Positions 1 through 7,770 of a DNA stretch of 64,000 bases are shown here, in pieces (position 1 is the stretch's first letter; each line of letters begins with the position of its first letter). Below the pieces are notes generated by a model. That model was not told the origin of the DNA. It saw only the letters and a list, made by a program, of their open reading frames with translations, and did not search any database. Source of the DNA: Luteitalea pratensis (GTDB lineage: Bacteria > Acidobacteriota > Vicinamibacteria > Vicinamibacterales > Vicinamibacteraceae); assembly GCF_001618865.1 (NCBI RefSeq), contig NZ_CP015136.1:372001-436000 (forward strand), written 5' to 3'. The position numbers were made by a program, and so were the translations under genes.

Positions 1-49
1 AGAAGCGGGCTTACCTGACCTCGCGGCCCAGGCGCATCCTCGTAGATGT

Positions 50-73
50 GTAGGCGTCGAGCTTGCTCGACGC
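50..73. repeat. GTCGA hairpin repeat, GCG/CGC arm variant
   Basis: The arms GCGTCGAGC (54-62) and GCTCGACGC (65-73) pair perfectly around a 2-nt centre, preceded by GTAG. It is a short member of the dispersed palindromic family that recurs at 5621, 28229, 30432, 37851 and elsewhere. Confidence 0.75.
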
Positions 74-92
74 TCCCCGCCTGCTGCGGCGA

Positions 93-112
93 CGGTCGAC
101 CAAGGTCGACCG
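93..112. repeat. GTCGAC hairpin repeat, short form
   Basis: CGGTCGACC and GGTCGACCG are separated by AA, giving a perfect 9-bp palindromic stem. The flanking GCTAC matches the conserved edge of the longer copies. Confidence 0.7.
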
Positions 113-237
113 CTACGTCAACCGGAATCCCGAGTTCCCAGTCCCGAGATCCCGAAGGCCCACGGCCGAACGTCGAAGCCACTTGACGAAGGCCGTCAGC
201 GAGGGCGGCTCCCGGCTCGACGCGCATGGACAGGCCC

Positions 238-984
238 TCAGGCGAACTCGACGACCAGCGGCGCGTGGTCGCTCGTGCCGAACTCGCGCTGGCACTCGGC
301 GCGCGTCGCGGTGGCCCCGAGCGACGCGGTGGCGAGCACGTAGTCGATGCGCCAGCCGACGTTGCGCTGGCGAAGGTTGCGCCAGGGCGCCCACCAGGTG
401 AACAGCCCTTCCTCGCCGGGATGCAGCGTCCGCTGCACGTCGGTGAGTCCGAGGTCGATCACACGCTGCAGCAGCGCGCGCTCGTCCGGCCGCTGCCCGA
501 TCGCGTTGGCCTTGCGTTCCTTCGGATGCAGGTCGAGGTCGGTCAACGCCACGTTCAGGTCGCCGCACACCAGGAGCCGCCGGCCATCGCGGTGCGCCTC
601 GGCCACGTGGTTGCCGAGCGCCTCGAGGAACTGCATCTTCCCTGGCAGGTCCTTGCCGCCATTGGGCACATACACGGTCAGGACTTCGAGATCGCCCCGC
701 GTCACGCTGGCCACCCGGTACTCGAAGTCGAATGCCGGGTGCGCGGCGGCACACTCGGCGCCGGCGAGATCGCGATGGACCAGCAGCGCCACGCCAGAGT
801 ACCCACCCGATCCGTGCCAGCAGGTCCAGTAGTCGTCACGCGCCGCCAGCGTCATCGGCACCTGTTCGTGCGATGCCTTGATCTCCTGCAGGCACATCAC
901 GTCCGGCCGCTCGGCGTCGAGCCATTGCTCGACCTGCCCGCCGCGGGCGCGGATACCGTTGACATTCCAGGTCGCGACCTTCAT
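238..984 (-). CDS. xth: Exodeoxyribonuclease III (Xth/ExoA-type AP endonuclease)
   Basis: The product is a cytoplasmic DNA repair enzyme of the exonuclease III family, which cuts at abasic sites and removes 3' blocks. The 248-residue protein opens with KVATWNVNGIRAR, has the LQEIKA metal-binding Glu motif near residue 34, GDLNV in the middle, and ends with the catalytic SDHAPLVVEF box, so the domain looks complete. Length is close to the usual 250-270 residues. An upstream in-frame ATG exists at 1017 but adds 11 residues unlike the family and runs into heptamer repeats, so ATG 984 is preferred. The gene stands alone; the next gene on the same strand starts beyond a repeat-filled gap. Confidence 0.95.
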   Translation of the reverse strand: MKVATWNVNGIRARGGQVEQWLDAERPDVMCLQEIKASHEQVPMTLAARDDYWTCWHGSGGYSGVALLVHRDLAGAECAAAHPAFDFEYRVASVTRGDLEVLTVYVPNGGKDLPGKMQFLEALGNHVAEAHRDGRRLLVCGDLNVALTDLDLHPKERKANAIGQRPDERALLQRVIDLGLTDVQRTLHPGEEGLFTWWAPWRNLRQRNVGWRIDYVLATASLGATATRAECQREFGTSDHAPLVVEFA

Positions 985-1105
985 GAGGACCTGTGACGAA
1001 CGCCGACGGGCGAACACGGCTGACGAACGCCGAACACCGAACCCTGAACGCCGGGGACTGGGAGCGCGCGTCGAAGGCCGAAGGCCGATTGCCGAAGGCC
1101 GATGG
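985..1105. repeat. Heptamer-repeat gap between xth and the M1 peptidase
   Basis: The gap is built of 7-bp words such as GAACGCC, GAACACC and GAAGGCC, several in direct tandem. No gene or terminator with a T-tract is seen. Confidence 0.7.
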
Positions 1106-2986
1106 TCATTTCACGATCGTGTCGATCGTCTGGGTCGACACGGCGTGGTAGGAACTGCGCGCGGCGGCATACACACGCCGAGCGATGGGCTGGCCCCACG
1201 GAGTCTGCATGAGGTCTTCGTACAGGGGGCGCAGGAACTTGCGACGCCCCTGCGCGGTGAGGAAGCGCTCGAGCGCGGGCACGGCAGGGGCGTACTGGCG
1301 CGCCACGGCTACCCTGAGCCAGGCAAACAGGATCTCGCTGTTGCCGGACGCGCTGAGGCGGAACGTGGCGTCGAGATCGCGCAATTGCGCCGGTGTGAGG
1401 GTCACCGTGCGCAACTGTTCGAGCAGGTGCTGCCATTGCTGCGGCGTCCATCCCGACACCACGAGCGAGGATGCGGTGGCGCCCTGGGCGAAGCGCCGCG
1501 CCTCGCCCTCGACCGGCGCGAACGCCGGCGACTGCACGGGCGCTGCGTTGGGTGGCAGTCCGGGCTGATCGAGCCACGCCGGCAGGTTCAACGCATCGCG
1601 CAGGGACGTGTCTCCTCGAATCAGTTCCTGCTGCAGGTCGGCAACGAACTCCTGCGTCGTGATCGACGTGAACGCGTGCCGGTTGAAGTACCCGCGCAAC
1701 CATGGGTCGAAACGATCCCGGCCCACCGCCTGCTCGATCGTCCGGACGAGCGCCGCCCCCTTCTCGTACGCCACCGCGTTCATGCCGATGTCCGGGTCGC
1801 GTCCTTTCAGGTCGAGCGAGAGCTTCGTGTCTGCGGGCGGCAGGTCCGCCATCTCGCGCATCAGCTCGTTGCGCCCGAGTGACGCGAGCATGAGGGCGCG
1901 GTCCTTGCCGTACAGCGCCTCCATGATCCGATTCTCGAAGTAGGTCGTGAAGCCCTCGTTCAGCCAGAAGTCACCCCACGTGGCGTTGGTGACGAGGTTG
2001 CCCGACCACGAATGCGCGAGTTCGTGCGCCAGCAGCGAGACGAGCGACTTGTCTCCGGCCAGAATCGTCGGCGTGGCAAACGTCAGCCGCGGGTTCTCCA
2101 TTCCGCCGAACGGGAACGACGGCGGCAGCACGAGCACGTCGTAGCGTCCCCAGCGATAGGGACCGCCCAGCGTCTCGGCGGCCGCGACCATCTTCTCGAG
2201 GTCCTCGAGCTCATGCGCCGAGCGCTCGATCATCGTCGGCTCGGTGTAGACACCGGTGCGTGGACCGAGCGATTTGAAGGCGATGTCCCCGGCTGCGATC
2301 GCAATCAGGTAAGGCGGCACCGGCTGGTCCATCTTGAACTTGTAGGCACGCAGGCCGTTGCCGGCATCGGTGCCGTTCGGTGTCGTCATCTCCGCCGACA
2401 TGACGACGGACAGTGGACGCGGAACGGTGATGGACGCCTCGTAGGTCTGCCGGATCGCCGGACTGTCCTGCGTCGGGATCCACGTGCGGGTCAGGATCGC
2501 CTCGCCCTGTGAATAGAGGTACGGATGAATGCGCCCGGCCGTCTGCGCCGGCGTCAGCCACTGCAGCGCGGCGGCCTCTGGGCTGGTGCGGTACTCCACC
2601 ACGACGCGGTCGCCACTGGCTGGCAGTGCGATCACCAGCGCTTGCCCGAGGTGTTCGACGGGTGGTTCGAGCCGGAAGGTGAGGGGCTGCTGACGCTCGT
2701 CCTGCACCTGCCGGATCTCGAGGCCCCTCGTGTCGAGCACGAGTTGGCGCACATCGGGGCGACGGACGAAGGTCAACGTCGCCCGACCGCCGAGCCTGTG
2801 GGCCGTGAAGTCGGCCTGCAGCTCCAGCGCGACGTGCGTGACCCGCGCCTCCGCGGGCCTGGCAAAGGAGTGGACGTCTGGCGCGAGCGGGGCAGCGGTC
2901 ATCGTGGCAGTCGTGGTCTCTCTCGCGCAGCCCAGGGCGACGCACAGCAAGAGGACGGGAAGCGCGGCGCGCGGCGTCAGGAGCAT
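1106..2986 (-). CDS. M1 family zinc aminopeptidase, LTA4-hydrolase-like
   Basis: This is a secreted or lipid-anchored metallopeptidase that would trim N-terminal residues from peptides. The 626-residue protein has a hydrophobic signal segment ending near Cys20 (a weak lipobox), the GGMEN exopeptidase motif around residue 295, the zinc site H321-E-L-A-H325 and the third ligand Glu344 in LNEGFTTYFE. The C-terminal helical region and total length fit the leukotriene A4 hydrolase/aminopeptidase B branch of M1 rather than the longer PepN branch. It lies 13 nt downstream of the small membrane gene at 3000-3242 and may be co-transcribed with it. Lipidation is uncertain; family membership is not. Confidence 0.92.
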   Translation of the reverse strand: MLLTPRAALPVLLLCVALGCARETTTATMTAAPLAPDVHSFARPAEARVTHVALELQADFTAHRLGGRATLTFVRRPDVRQLVLDTRGLEIRQVQDERQQPLTFRLEPPVEHLGQALVIALPASGDRVVVEYRTSPEAAALQWLTPAQTAGRIHPYLYSQGEAILTRTWIPTQDSPAIRQTYEASITVPRPLSVVMSAEMTTPNGTDAGNGLRAYKFKMDQPVPPYLIAIAAGDIAFKSLGPRTGVYTEPTMIERSAHELEDLEKMVAAAETLGGPYRWGRYDVLVLPPSFPFGGMENPRLTFATPTILAGDKSLVSLLAHELAHSWSGNLVTNATWGDFWLNEGFTTYFENRIMEALYGKDRALMLASLGRNELMREMADLPPADTKLSLDLKGRDPDIGMNAVAYEKGAALVRTIEQAVGRDRFDPWLRGYFNRHAFTSITTQEFVADLQQELIRGDTSLRDALNLPAWLDQPGLPPNAAPVQSPAFAPVEGEARRFAQGATASSLVVSGWTPQQWQHLLEQLRTVTLTPAQLRDLDATFRLSASGNSEILFAWLRVAVARQYAPAVPALERFLTAQGRRKFLRPLYEDLMQTPWGQPIARRVYAAARSSYHAVSTQTIDTIVK

Positions 2987-2999
2987 GGGCGATCAGGGA

Positions 3000-3242
3000 T
3001 CACGAGACCGGCAGTCCGAGCGGCAACCGGTGATTGTGCCAATGGGCACGGCGATGGGCCGTCCAGGCGGCGAGGACGTGACAGACCCATCCGAACAGGC
3101 CGCCCGTGCCTATCCAGAACCCCGGCGTCACGATGAGCCAGAAGATCCCGCGCAGGAAGTCGCCGTTGTAGATCTGGCCCACCCCCGGTACGACCAGGCT
3201 GAGGACGGCGGCCAATCCGGGGTCCTTGCGCGTCGGGGCCAT
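3000..3242 (-). CDS. Small TM2-like membrane protein
   Basis: An 80-residue protein with two hydrophobic segments separated by a short turn. The first contains GLAAVLSLVVPGVGQIYNGD, the VPGxGQ-Y-G pattern typical of TM2/NINE-like small membrane proteins. The function of these proteins in bacteria is poorly defined. The ATG at 3242 is chosen over one six codons upstream because it precedes the conserved charged MAPTRKDPG start. The M1 peptidase follows after 13 nt on the same strand. Confidence 0.75.
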   Translation of the reverse strand: MAPTRKDPGLAAVLSLVVPGVGQIYNGDFLRGIFWLIVTPGFWIGTGGLFGWVCHVLAAWTAHRRAHWHNHRLPLGLPVS

Positions 3243-3308
3243 CCCTAACAGATAGCACACCGGCGGCCGTCATGGCTCAGTCGGCGGCATCCGGGGCCGC
3301 GTAGGCCG

Positions 3309-4709
3309 TTACTCCCCCAGCCGGTAGACCTTGCGCACCAGCCTCGCACTCAGATCGACCACGATCTCGTGCGCGTCGGCCTCGTCGAGGATATGACGGG
3401 TGACCAGTCGCGCCAGGAAGGTCGCGTCGACCCGCCTGGCCACGTCGTGTCGTGCCGGGATCGAGGGGAACGCACGCGTGTCGTCGTTGAACCCCGCCGT
3501 GTTGTAGAAGCCGGCGGTCTCGGTGGCCATGTGGCGGAACCGCAGCATGCCCTCGATGCTGTCGTGGAACCACCAGGGCGGGCCGAGGACGACGGCGGGG
3601 TAGTGACCGGCCAGGGGCGCCAGCTCACGGCTGTAGGTGGTCTCGTCCAGGGTGAACAGCACGAGCGTGAAGCCCGGCTCGTTGCCGTAGGCGTTGAGCA
3701 GCGGATGGAGGTTGCGCGTGTACTCGGTGGCGATCGGGATGTCGCAGCCCCGGTCGGCGCCGAAGCGGTCGAAGATCCGTGTGTTGTGGTTGCGGAAACT
3801 GCCCGGATGCAATTGCATCACGAGGCCGTCGTCCACGCTCATGCGCGCCAGCTCCATCAGCATGTGTGCGGCGAAGCGATCGGCGTCCTCGGCCGTGGCC
3901 GTCCCGGCCAGTGCCCGCGCATACGTCGCCGCGGCGTCAGCGTCGGCGAGCCGCTCGGTGCGGGGAACGAGCACGGCATGGTCGGTGGCCGTCGCGCCCA
4001 TCGACTTGAAGAAGGCGCGCCTGGCCTCGAGCCCCCTGATGAACGAGGCGTAGGTCGCCATCGACTCCCCAGTGGCTGCGCCGATGCGGTCGATCTCGGC
4101 ATGCCACGACGGGTGCGACAGCGTCACCGCCATGTCGGGCCGGAACGTCGGCCTGACGTTGCCCCAGCCCTCGGCCCGCATGGCCTGGTGGTGCTCCAGG
4201 GTGTCGCCGGCTGCGTCCGTGGTGCACAGCACCGCGATGTTGAACCGCTCGTACAGCGCCCGCGGCAGGAACTCCGGCCTGGCCAGGCAGGCTTCGAGGT
4301 GGTCGTAGATCGCCATCGCGTTGGCGCCAGACAGCCTCTCGGTGATGCCGAACACGCCTTCGAATTCGTCCTGCAGCCATGCGCCGGTCGGCGTGCCGCG
4401 ATAGAGCGGGTAGTGGTCGGCGAAGAGCTGCCAGACCTTGCGTGGGTCGGTCTCGACGGGCGTGCCGTCACGTGAGGGTATGCCCAACTGCTCGAGCCGC
4501 ACGCCCTGCGAGTAGAGCATCCGCGTCACGTAGTGATCGGGGATGACCAGCAGGGTCGCCGGATCGGGGAACGGCTCGTTGGTCGCGAGCATCTTCGGAT
4601 CGACGTGGCCGTGCGGGCACACCAGCGGCAGCGACTCGACGCGGGCATAGAGGTCGGTGGCGATCGCGCGGGTGGCGGGATCCGGATCGAAGTACCGATG
4701 CGGGTGCAT
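3309..4709 (-). CDS. uxaC: Uronate isomerase
   Basis: The product interconverts D-glucuronate/D-fructuronate and D-galacturonate/D-tagaturonate, the first cytoplasmic step of hexuronate breakdown. The 466-residue protein is full length for UxaC. The N-terminal CPHGHVDPKML motif supplies metal-binding histidines of the amidohydrolase fold, and later segments (MQLHPGSFRNHN, GPPWWFHDSIEGMLRFR) are characteristic of the family. No other hexuronate genes are adjacent, so this is an isolated copy. The start lies just downstream of a heptamer array (4722-4786). Confidence 0.95.
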   Translation of the reverse strand: MHPHRYFDPDPATRAIATDLYARVESLPLVCPHGHVDPKMLATNEPFPDPATLLVIPDHYVTRMLYSQGVRLEQLGIPSRDGTPVETDPRKVWQLFADHYPLYRGTPTGAWLQDEFEGVFGITERLSGANAMAIYDHLEACLARPEFLPRALYERFNIAVLCTTDAAGDTLEHHQAMRAEGWGNVRPTFRPDMAVTLSHPSWHAEIDRIGAATGESMATYASFIRGLEARRAFFKSMGATATDHAVLVPRTERLADADAAATYARALAGTATAEDADRFAAHMLMELARMSVDDGLVMQLHPGSFRNHNTRIFDRFGADRGCDIPIATEYTRNLHPLLNAYGNEPGFTLVLFTLDETTYSRELAPLAGHYPAVVLGPPWWFHDSIEGMLRFRHMATETAGFYNTAGFNDDTRAFPSIPARHDVARRVDATFLARLVTRHILDEADAHEIVVDLSARLVRKVYRLGE

Positions 4710-4721
4710 AGGGCGACAGAG

Positions 4722-4786
4722 TAACGCTTAACGCTTAACGCTTAATGCCTGATGCCTGATGCCGAGGGCCGAATGCCGATGGCCGG
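4722..4786. repeat. Heptamer tandem array (GCTTAAC / CTGATGC / CCGAATG)
   Basis: Three units of GCTTAAC-type are followed by units of CTGATGC and then CCGAATG/CCGATGG, all in a 7-bp period. The array fills the whole gap between uxaC and the YjbR gene. Confidence 0.85.
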
Positions 4787-5143
4787 TCAACGCCTGGCGC
4801 TTGACGTGCGGCGACGCGGGGGCTTGCGTGGCGGGGCGGCCAGCGCCGCCTGCCACGCGAGGACGCAGGCTCCGCGTACTGCCGAGTCTTTCGCGGCGGG
4901 TAACTGGATCGCCGTCCAGCCCTGGCGGCCCCAGGCGCCGGCCGCTGGAGTGAACGTGACTGGCGCTTCGTCCACGAAGGCCGCCTGCTCCTCTGGCGCG
5001 AGCTTCACGTTGGCCCGTAAGCCGTCGGCCATCAGGCTTGCGAAGATGCGACCCTGCAGCCGGAAGTCCGGGTGGCCCATGTGGGCGCCTTCCACGACGC
5101 CCTCGAAGTCCAGAAGCAGGTCGCGGAAGTCATCCGCTGTCAC
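4787..5143 (-). CDS. MmcQ/YjbR family protein
   Basis: A 118-residue protein of the YjbR/CyaY-like fold family, often annotated as a DNA-binding protein though its role is not settled. The EGAHMGHPDFRLQGRIFASL core and the later WTAIQLP segment match the family. The start is GTG at 5143, overlapping the stop of the upstream VOC gene (GTGA, 5140-5143), so the two are translationally coupled. The C-terminal 20 residues are Arg/Pro-rich and lie against the heptamer array. Confidence 0.85.
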   Translation of the reverse strand: MTADDFRDLLLDFEGVVEGAHMGHPDFRLQGRIFASLMADGLRANVKLAPEEQAAFVDEAPVTFTPAAGAWGRQGWTAIQLPAAKDSAVRGACVLAWQAALAAPPRKPPRRRTSSARR

Positions 5144-5559
5144 TTCGGCAACTCGGCGTTGAACATCCAGTTGACGCCATACCGGTCGGTGAGTGTGCCG
5201 AACCGGGCGCCCCAGAAGGTGTTCTCGAGCGGCATCGTGACCTGTGCGCCTTCCGACATCGCGGCGAAATGCCGGTCGACGTCGTCGGTGCCGTCGTACT
5301 GGATGCAGACCTGGATCGCCGTGCCGCGTGAGGGAGCCGCCCCCGGCATGCTGTCGCTGATCATCAGGGTCCCGCTGCCCAGCGCCAGCGTCGCGTGCAT
5401 CACGCGATTGGCGTCATCGCCCGTGAACGTGCTCCCTGGCATCTCGCCGAAGCGCTGCAGATACTGCACGTTGGCACCGAGCGCGCGCTCGTAGAGCGCG
5501 ATGGCGTCCGACGCCGTACCATCGAAATTGAGGTAGGCATTCACGGTCTTGAGAGCCAA
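5140..5559 (-). CDS. VOC family protein, PhnB-like
   Basis: A 139-residue glyoxalase/bleomycin-resistance fold protein of the PhnB/3-demethylubiquinone methyltransferase-like group. Members bind a metal and act on small molecules, and the substrate here is unknown. The opening VNAYLNFDGTASDAIALYERALGA and the DRYGVNWMFN C-terminal segment are diagnostic. It overlaps the downstream YjbR gene by 4 nt, forming a two-gene operon. An AGGAGGTGA-type ribosome site lies just upstream of the ATG. Confidence 0.92.
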   Translation of the reverse strand: MALKTVNAYLNFDGTASDAIALYERALGANVQYLQRFGEMPGSTFTGDDANRVMHATLALGSGTLMISDSMPGAAPSRGTAIQVCIQYDGTDDVDRHFAAMSEGAQVTMPLENTFWGARFGTLTDRYGVNWMFNAELPK

Positions 5560-5620
5560 CTGTCACCTCCTGAAGTCCTGACATTAGACGAGAGATCACG
5601 GCGGAAGTCATCGCTCGACT

Positions 5621-5680
5621 CGTAGGCGTCGACCTTCCACCTTCGCCAAGGCTACGGCGGACAAGTCAGGTCGACGCGCA
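5621..5680. repeat. Long GTCGAC hairpin repeat (reverse copy, GCG/CGC arms)
   Basis: The outer arms GCGTCGACCT (5626-5635) and AGGTCGACGC (5668-5677) enclose an inner CCTTCGCCAAGGCTACGG core. The element is the reverse complement of the 60-bp copies at 30430 and 37848, except that the outer C-G pair has become G-C in both arms. Confidence 0.85.
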
Positions 5681-5803
5681 TGGGGGCCCGGCGGCAGTCA
5701 TCGCCCGGGCGTGCAACAGCCGGGGTGGCAGCAGTGTCCCGTCAGACCGATGATTCCGCGCCCGTCCGCTGGTCTCATGGGCAGTACATCCCAGGAGACG
5801 CAC

Positions 5804-6286
5804 ATGAGCCAGATCACACCCGCCGGCACCCCCACGCTCTCGTCCTACATCCTCCGATCCGTCGCCGTCGCTGATGATGTCCTCGAACGTCGTCCTCGCG
5901 TGACGACGCGCGCCCGTCGCATCGGCGTGGTCGTCACGGCGTTGCCCGTGCTCTTCCTGCTCGTCGATGCCCTGGTGAAGGTGCTCGGCGTGGCGGCCGC
6001 GACTGAAGCTGCGGCACAGCTGGGCTGGTCGGAACCGCTGCTGTTGCCGCTCGGCGTCCTGGAACTGATGTGCCTCGCGCTGTACCTGGTGCCGCAGACC
6101 GCCGTGCTTGGGGCGATCCTCTGGACGGGATACCTCGGCGGCGCCGTGGCGACGCACGTGCGCATCGGCAATCCGATGCTCAGCCACGCGCTGTTTCCCG
6201 TCTACGTCGGGGCGCTGCTGTGGCTCGGACTCTGGCTGCGCGACGCGCGTCTGCGAGCGCTGCTGCCGTTTACGACGCGACGCTGA
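5804..6286 (+). CDS. DoxX-like integral membrane protein
   Basis: A 160-residue protein with four hydrophobic segments (about residues 35-55, 75-95, 98-118 and 130-150). The pattern includes LVDALVKVLG in the first segment, LGVLELMCLALYLVPQTAVLGAILWTGYLGGA in the middle and HALFPVY near the end, as in the DoxX-like family. The biochemical role is unknown. The ATG at 5804 is chosen because AGGAG sits 6 nt upstream; the longer reading frame has no such site. Confidence 0.85.
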   Translation: MSQITPAGTPTLSSYILRSVAVADDVLERRPRVTTRARRIGVVVTALPVLFLLVDALVKVLGVAAATEAAAQLGWSEPLLLPLGVLELMCLALYLVPQTAVLGAILWTGYLGGAVATHVRIGNPMLSHALFPVYVGALLWLGLWLRDARLRALLPFTTRR

Positions 6287-6299
6287 GGGGCATCGCTGG

Positions 6300-7244
6300 T
6301 CATCGCGTTGGTGGGTCTGTGCTGGACGGTCGAGCAGGTGTTGTCGTTGCAGGCGAGTTGACACGCTGCAGGGGACCGAGCCACACGCTCGCGACGATGC
6401 AGGCCGCCCCCAGCCATGTGCCTGGAGGCAGCCGCTCCCCGAGGATCACCGCCCCGAGGGATACGGCGATCGGCACTTCGGCCACGCCCATCATCAGCAT
6501 CGCCGACGTGTCCATCCGCGCGAGCAGCCAGTAATTCAGCCAGAAGGCGACGACCGACCCGGCCCAGCCAAGATAAGCGAGTGCGCCGAGCGCGCTCGCA
6601 CTCCAGCGCGCGTCGAGCGGGGATCCTTCGTGAATCAGTGCCAGGCCGGCGAGCACGATCAGGCCGCTGCCGCTCTGTAGCGTCGCCATCGACAATGGCG
6701 GCACACGGCCTGTACGTCCCTTCATCCAGACATAGGCGCCGGCCACGCAACACGTACTCGCGAGGACCGCGGCCGCGCCGTGCAGGCCGCCGGCACCCGG
6801 CGCCGTTGCCTCGGTGCCGACGATCGCCACCACACCCAGGAAGCCCAGGGACATGGCGGCGACCTTGCGCGCCGTGATCGTCTCCTTGCCGAGCACGGCC
6901 CCGAGGCCGAGCGCGACGATGGGCGTCGTGGCGAGCAGTATCGCCATCAATCCGGAAGGCACGTGGCGGGCGCCCCAGTAGACGAGCGCGTAGTTCGCGC
7001 CGAGGAGCAGCAGTCCGGCGCCCATCACTGCCCGCACGTCGTCGCGGGTCCACGCGACCCACTCGCGGCGCGCGACCACCAGCGGCCCGAGCACGAGCAG
7101 CGCGATAACCAGCCGTGCCGCAGCGAAGGTGAACGGGCCGACGTCGGACACACCGATGCGGATGAACAGGAAGGTCCCGCTCCACAACAGGCACGCCAGC
7201 ATCCAGGCCACGCGAATACGCACGACATCGAGCCAGCGTTTCAC
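6300..7244 (-). CDS. EamA/DMT-family transporter
   Basis: A 314-residue inner-membrane protein with ten predicted transmembrane segments arranged as two EamA repeats, the layout of drug/metabolite exporters. The substrate cannot be read from sequence. The frame stays open far upstream to 7838, but that part overlaps the monooxygenase gene and has no membrane character, so the GTG at 7244 just before the first membrane segment (MLACLLWSGTFLFIRIG) is preferred. It is convergent with the DoxX-like gene, with a 13-nt gap. Confidence 0.88.
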   Translation of the reverse strand: MKRWLDVVRIRVAWMLACLLWSGTFLFIRIGVSDVGPFTFAAARLVIALLVLGPLVVARREWVAWTRDDVRAVMGAGLLLLGANYALVYWGARHVPSGLMAILLATTPIVALGLGAVLGKETITARKVAAMSLGFLGVVAIVGTEATAPGAGGLHGAAAVLASTCCVAGAYVWMKGRTGRVPPLSMATLQSGSGLIVLAGLALIHEGSPLDARWSASALGALAYLGWAGSVVAFWLNYWLLARMDTSAMLMMGVAEVPIAVSLGAVILGERLPPGTWLGAACIVASVWLGPLQRVNSPATTTPARPSSTDPPTR

Positions 7245-7339
7245 GGCGAGAGATCCTGCGGCAGCCCGCGCATCGGCGACGCGGAGTCTACTCCTGTGGC
7301 TGCGTGATTCCTTCCTCCGCGTGGAAGGTGGACGACTCG

Positions 7340-7663
7340 TCAGCCGGAAGCGTGTCCACCCCCGGCCCCCGCAACGCGCGTCGGCGTGTAGTGCCGCATC
7401 TCGGCGATTGCCTTGACGTAAGGCTGGATGTGCGGCAGGAACGCCCTGAAGTGCTCGCTGCGACGAAAGCCCTCGAGGTGCCCCTTGCTCGAATCCCACT
7501 CGATGCGGAGCACGTACTGCGAAGGATCTTCGTCGCACGACGAGAGCTCGTAAGTCAGACAATGCTGCGACGCGGCCAGGGCACGGGCCGCACGCTCGTA
7601 GGCGTCGACGAACGCATCGCGTCCGTCCTCGGGGATGCTGTAGCGGATGTACTCGACGATCAT
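7340..7663 (-). CDS. Antibiotic biosynthesis monooxygenase (ABM) domain protein
   Basis: A 107-residue single-domain protein of the ABM/YgiN-like dimeric alpha-beta barrel fold, which includes cofactor-free quinol monooxygenases. Supporting segments are EYIRYSIPEDGRDAFVDAYERAA, a central CLTYELSSCDEDPSQYVLRIEWDS and the terminal HFRAFLPHIQPYV. The ATG at 7663 has AGGG a few bases upstream. The substrate is unknown. Confidence 0.85.
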   Translation of the reverse strand: MIVEYIRYSIPEDGRDAFVDAYERAARALAASQHCLTYELSSCDEDPSQYVLRIEWDSSKGHLEGFRRSEHFRAFLPHIQPYVKAIAEMRHYTPTRVAGAGGGHASG

Positions 7664-7770
7664 GTGCCCTACGATACGGCGTGCCGGCGTCGGGCGGCTC
7701 ACCTGATCGGCCGGGTCCAAGACCTGCAGCTGAGGCACGGTGCGCAACCATCCGCGCCGCCCGGCCGGGC

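Larger units (their letters stand above)
1..237. repeat. Repeat-filled gap before xth
   Basis: No gene is seen here. The stretch holds two GTCGA-type hairpins (50-73 and 93-112, described separately). Bases 121-200 are a run of degenerate 7-bp words of the type CCGAGTTC/CCAGTCC/CCGAAGG, like the other gaps in this window. The ORFs that cross it on either strand have no recognisable product. Confidence 0.6.

Noticed and set aside
3369-4475. Long ORFs opposite uxaC, and similar antisense ORFs at 14010-15194, 24511-25194 and 47751-49058
   Set aside because: They are mirror frames of well-supported genes in GC-rich DNA and show only Arg/Gly/Ala-rich composition.
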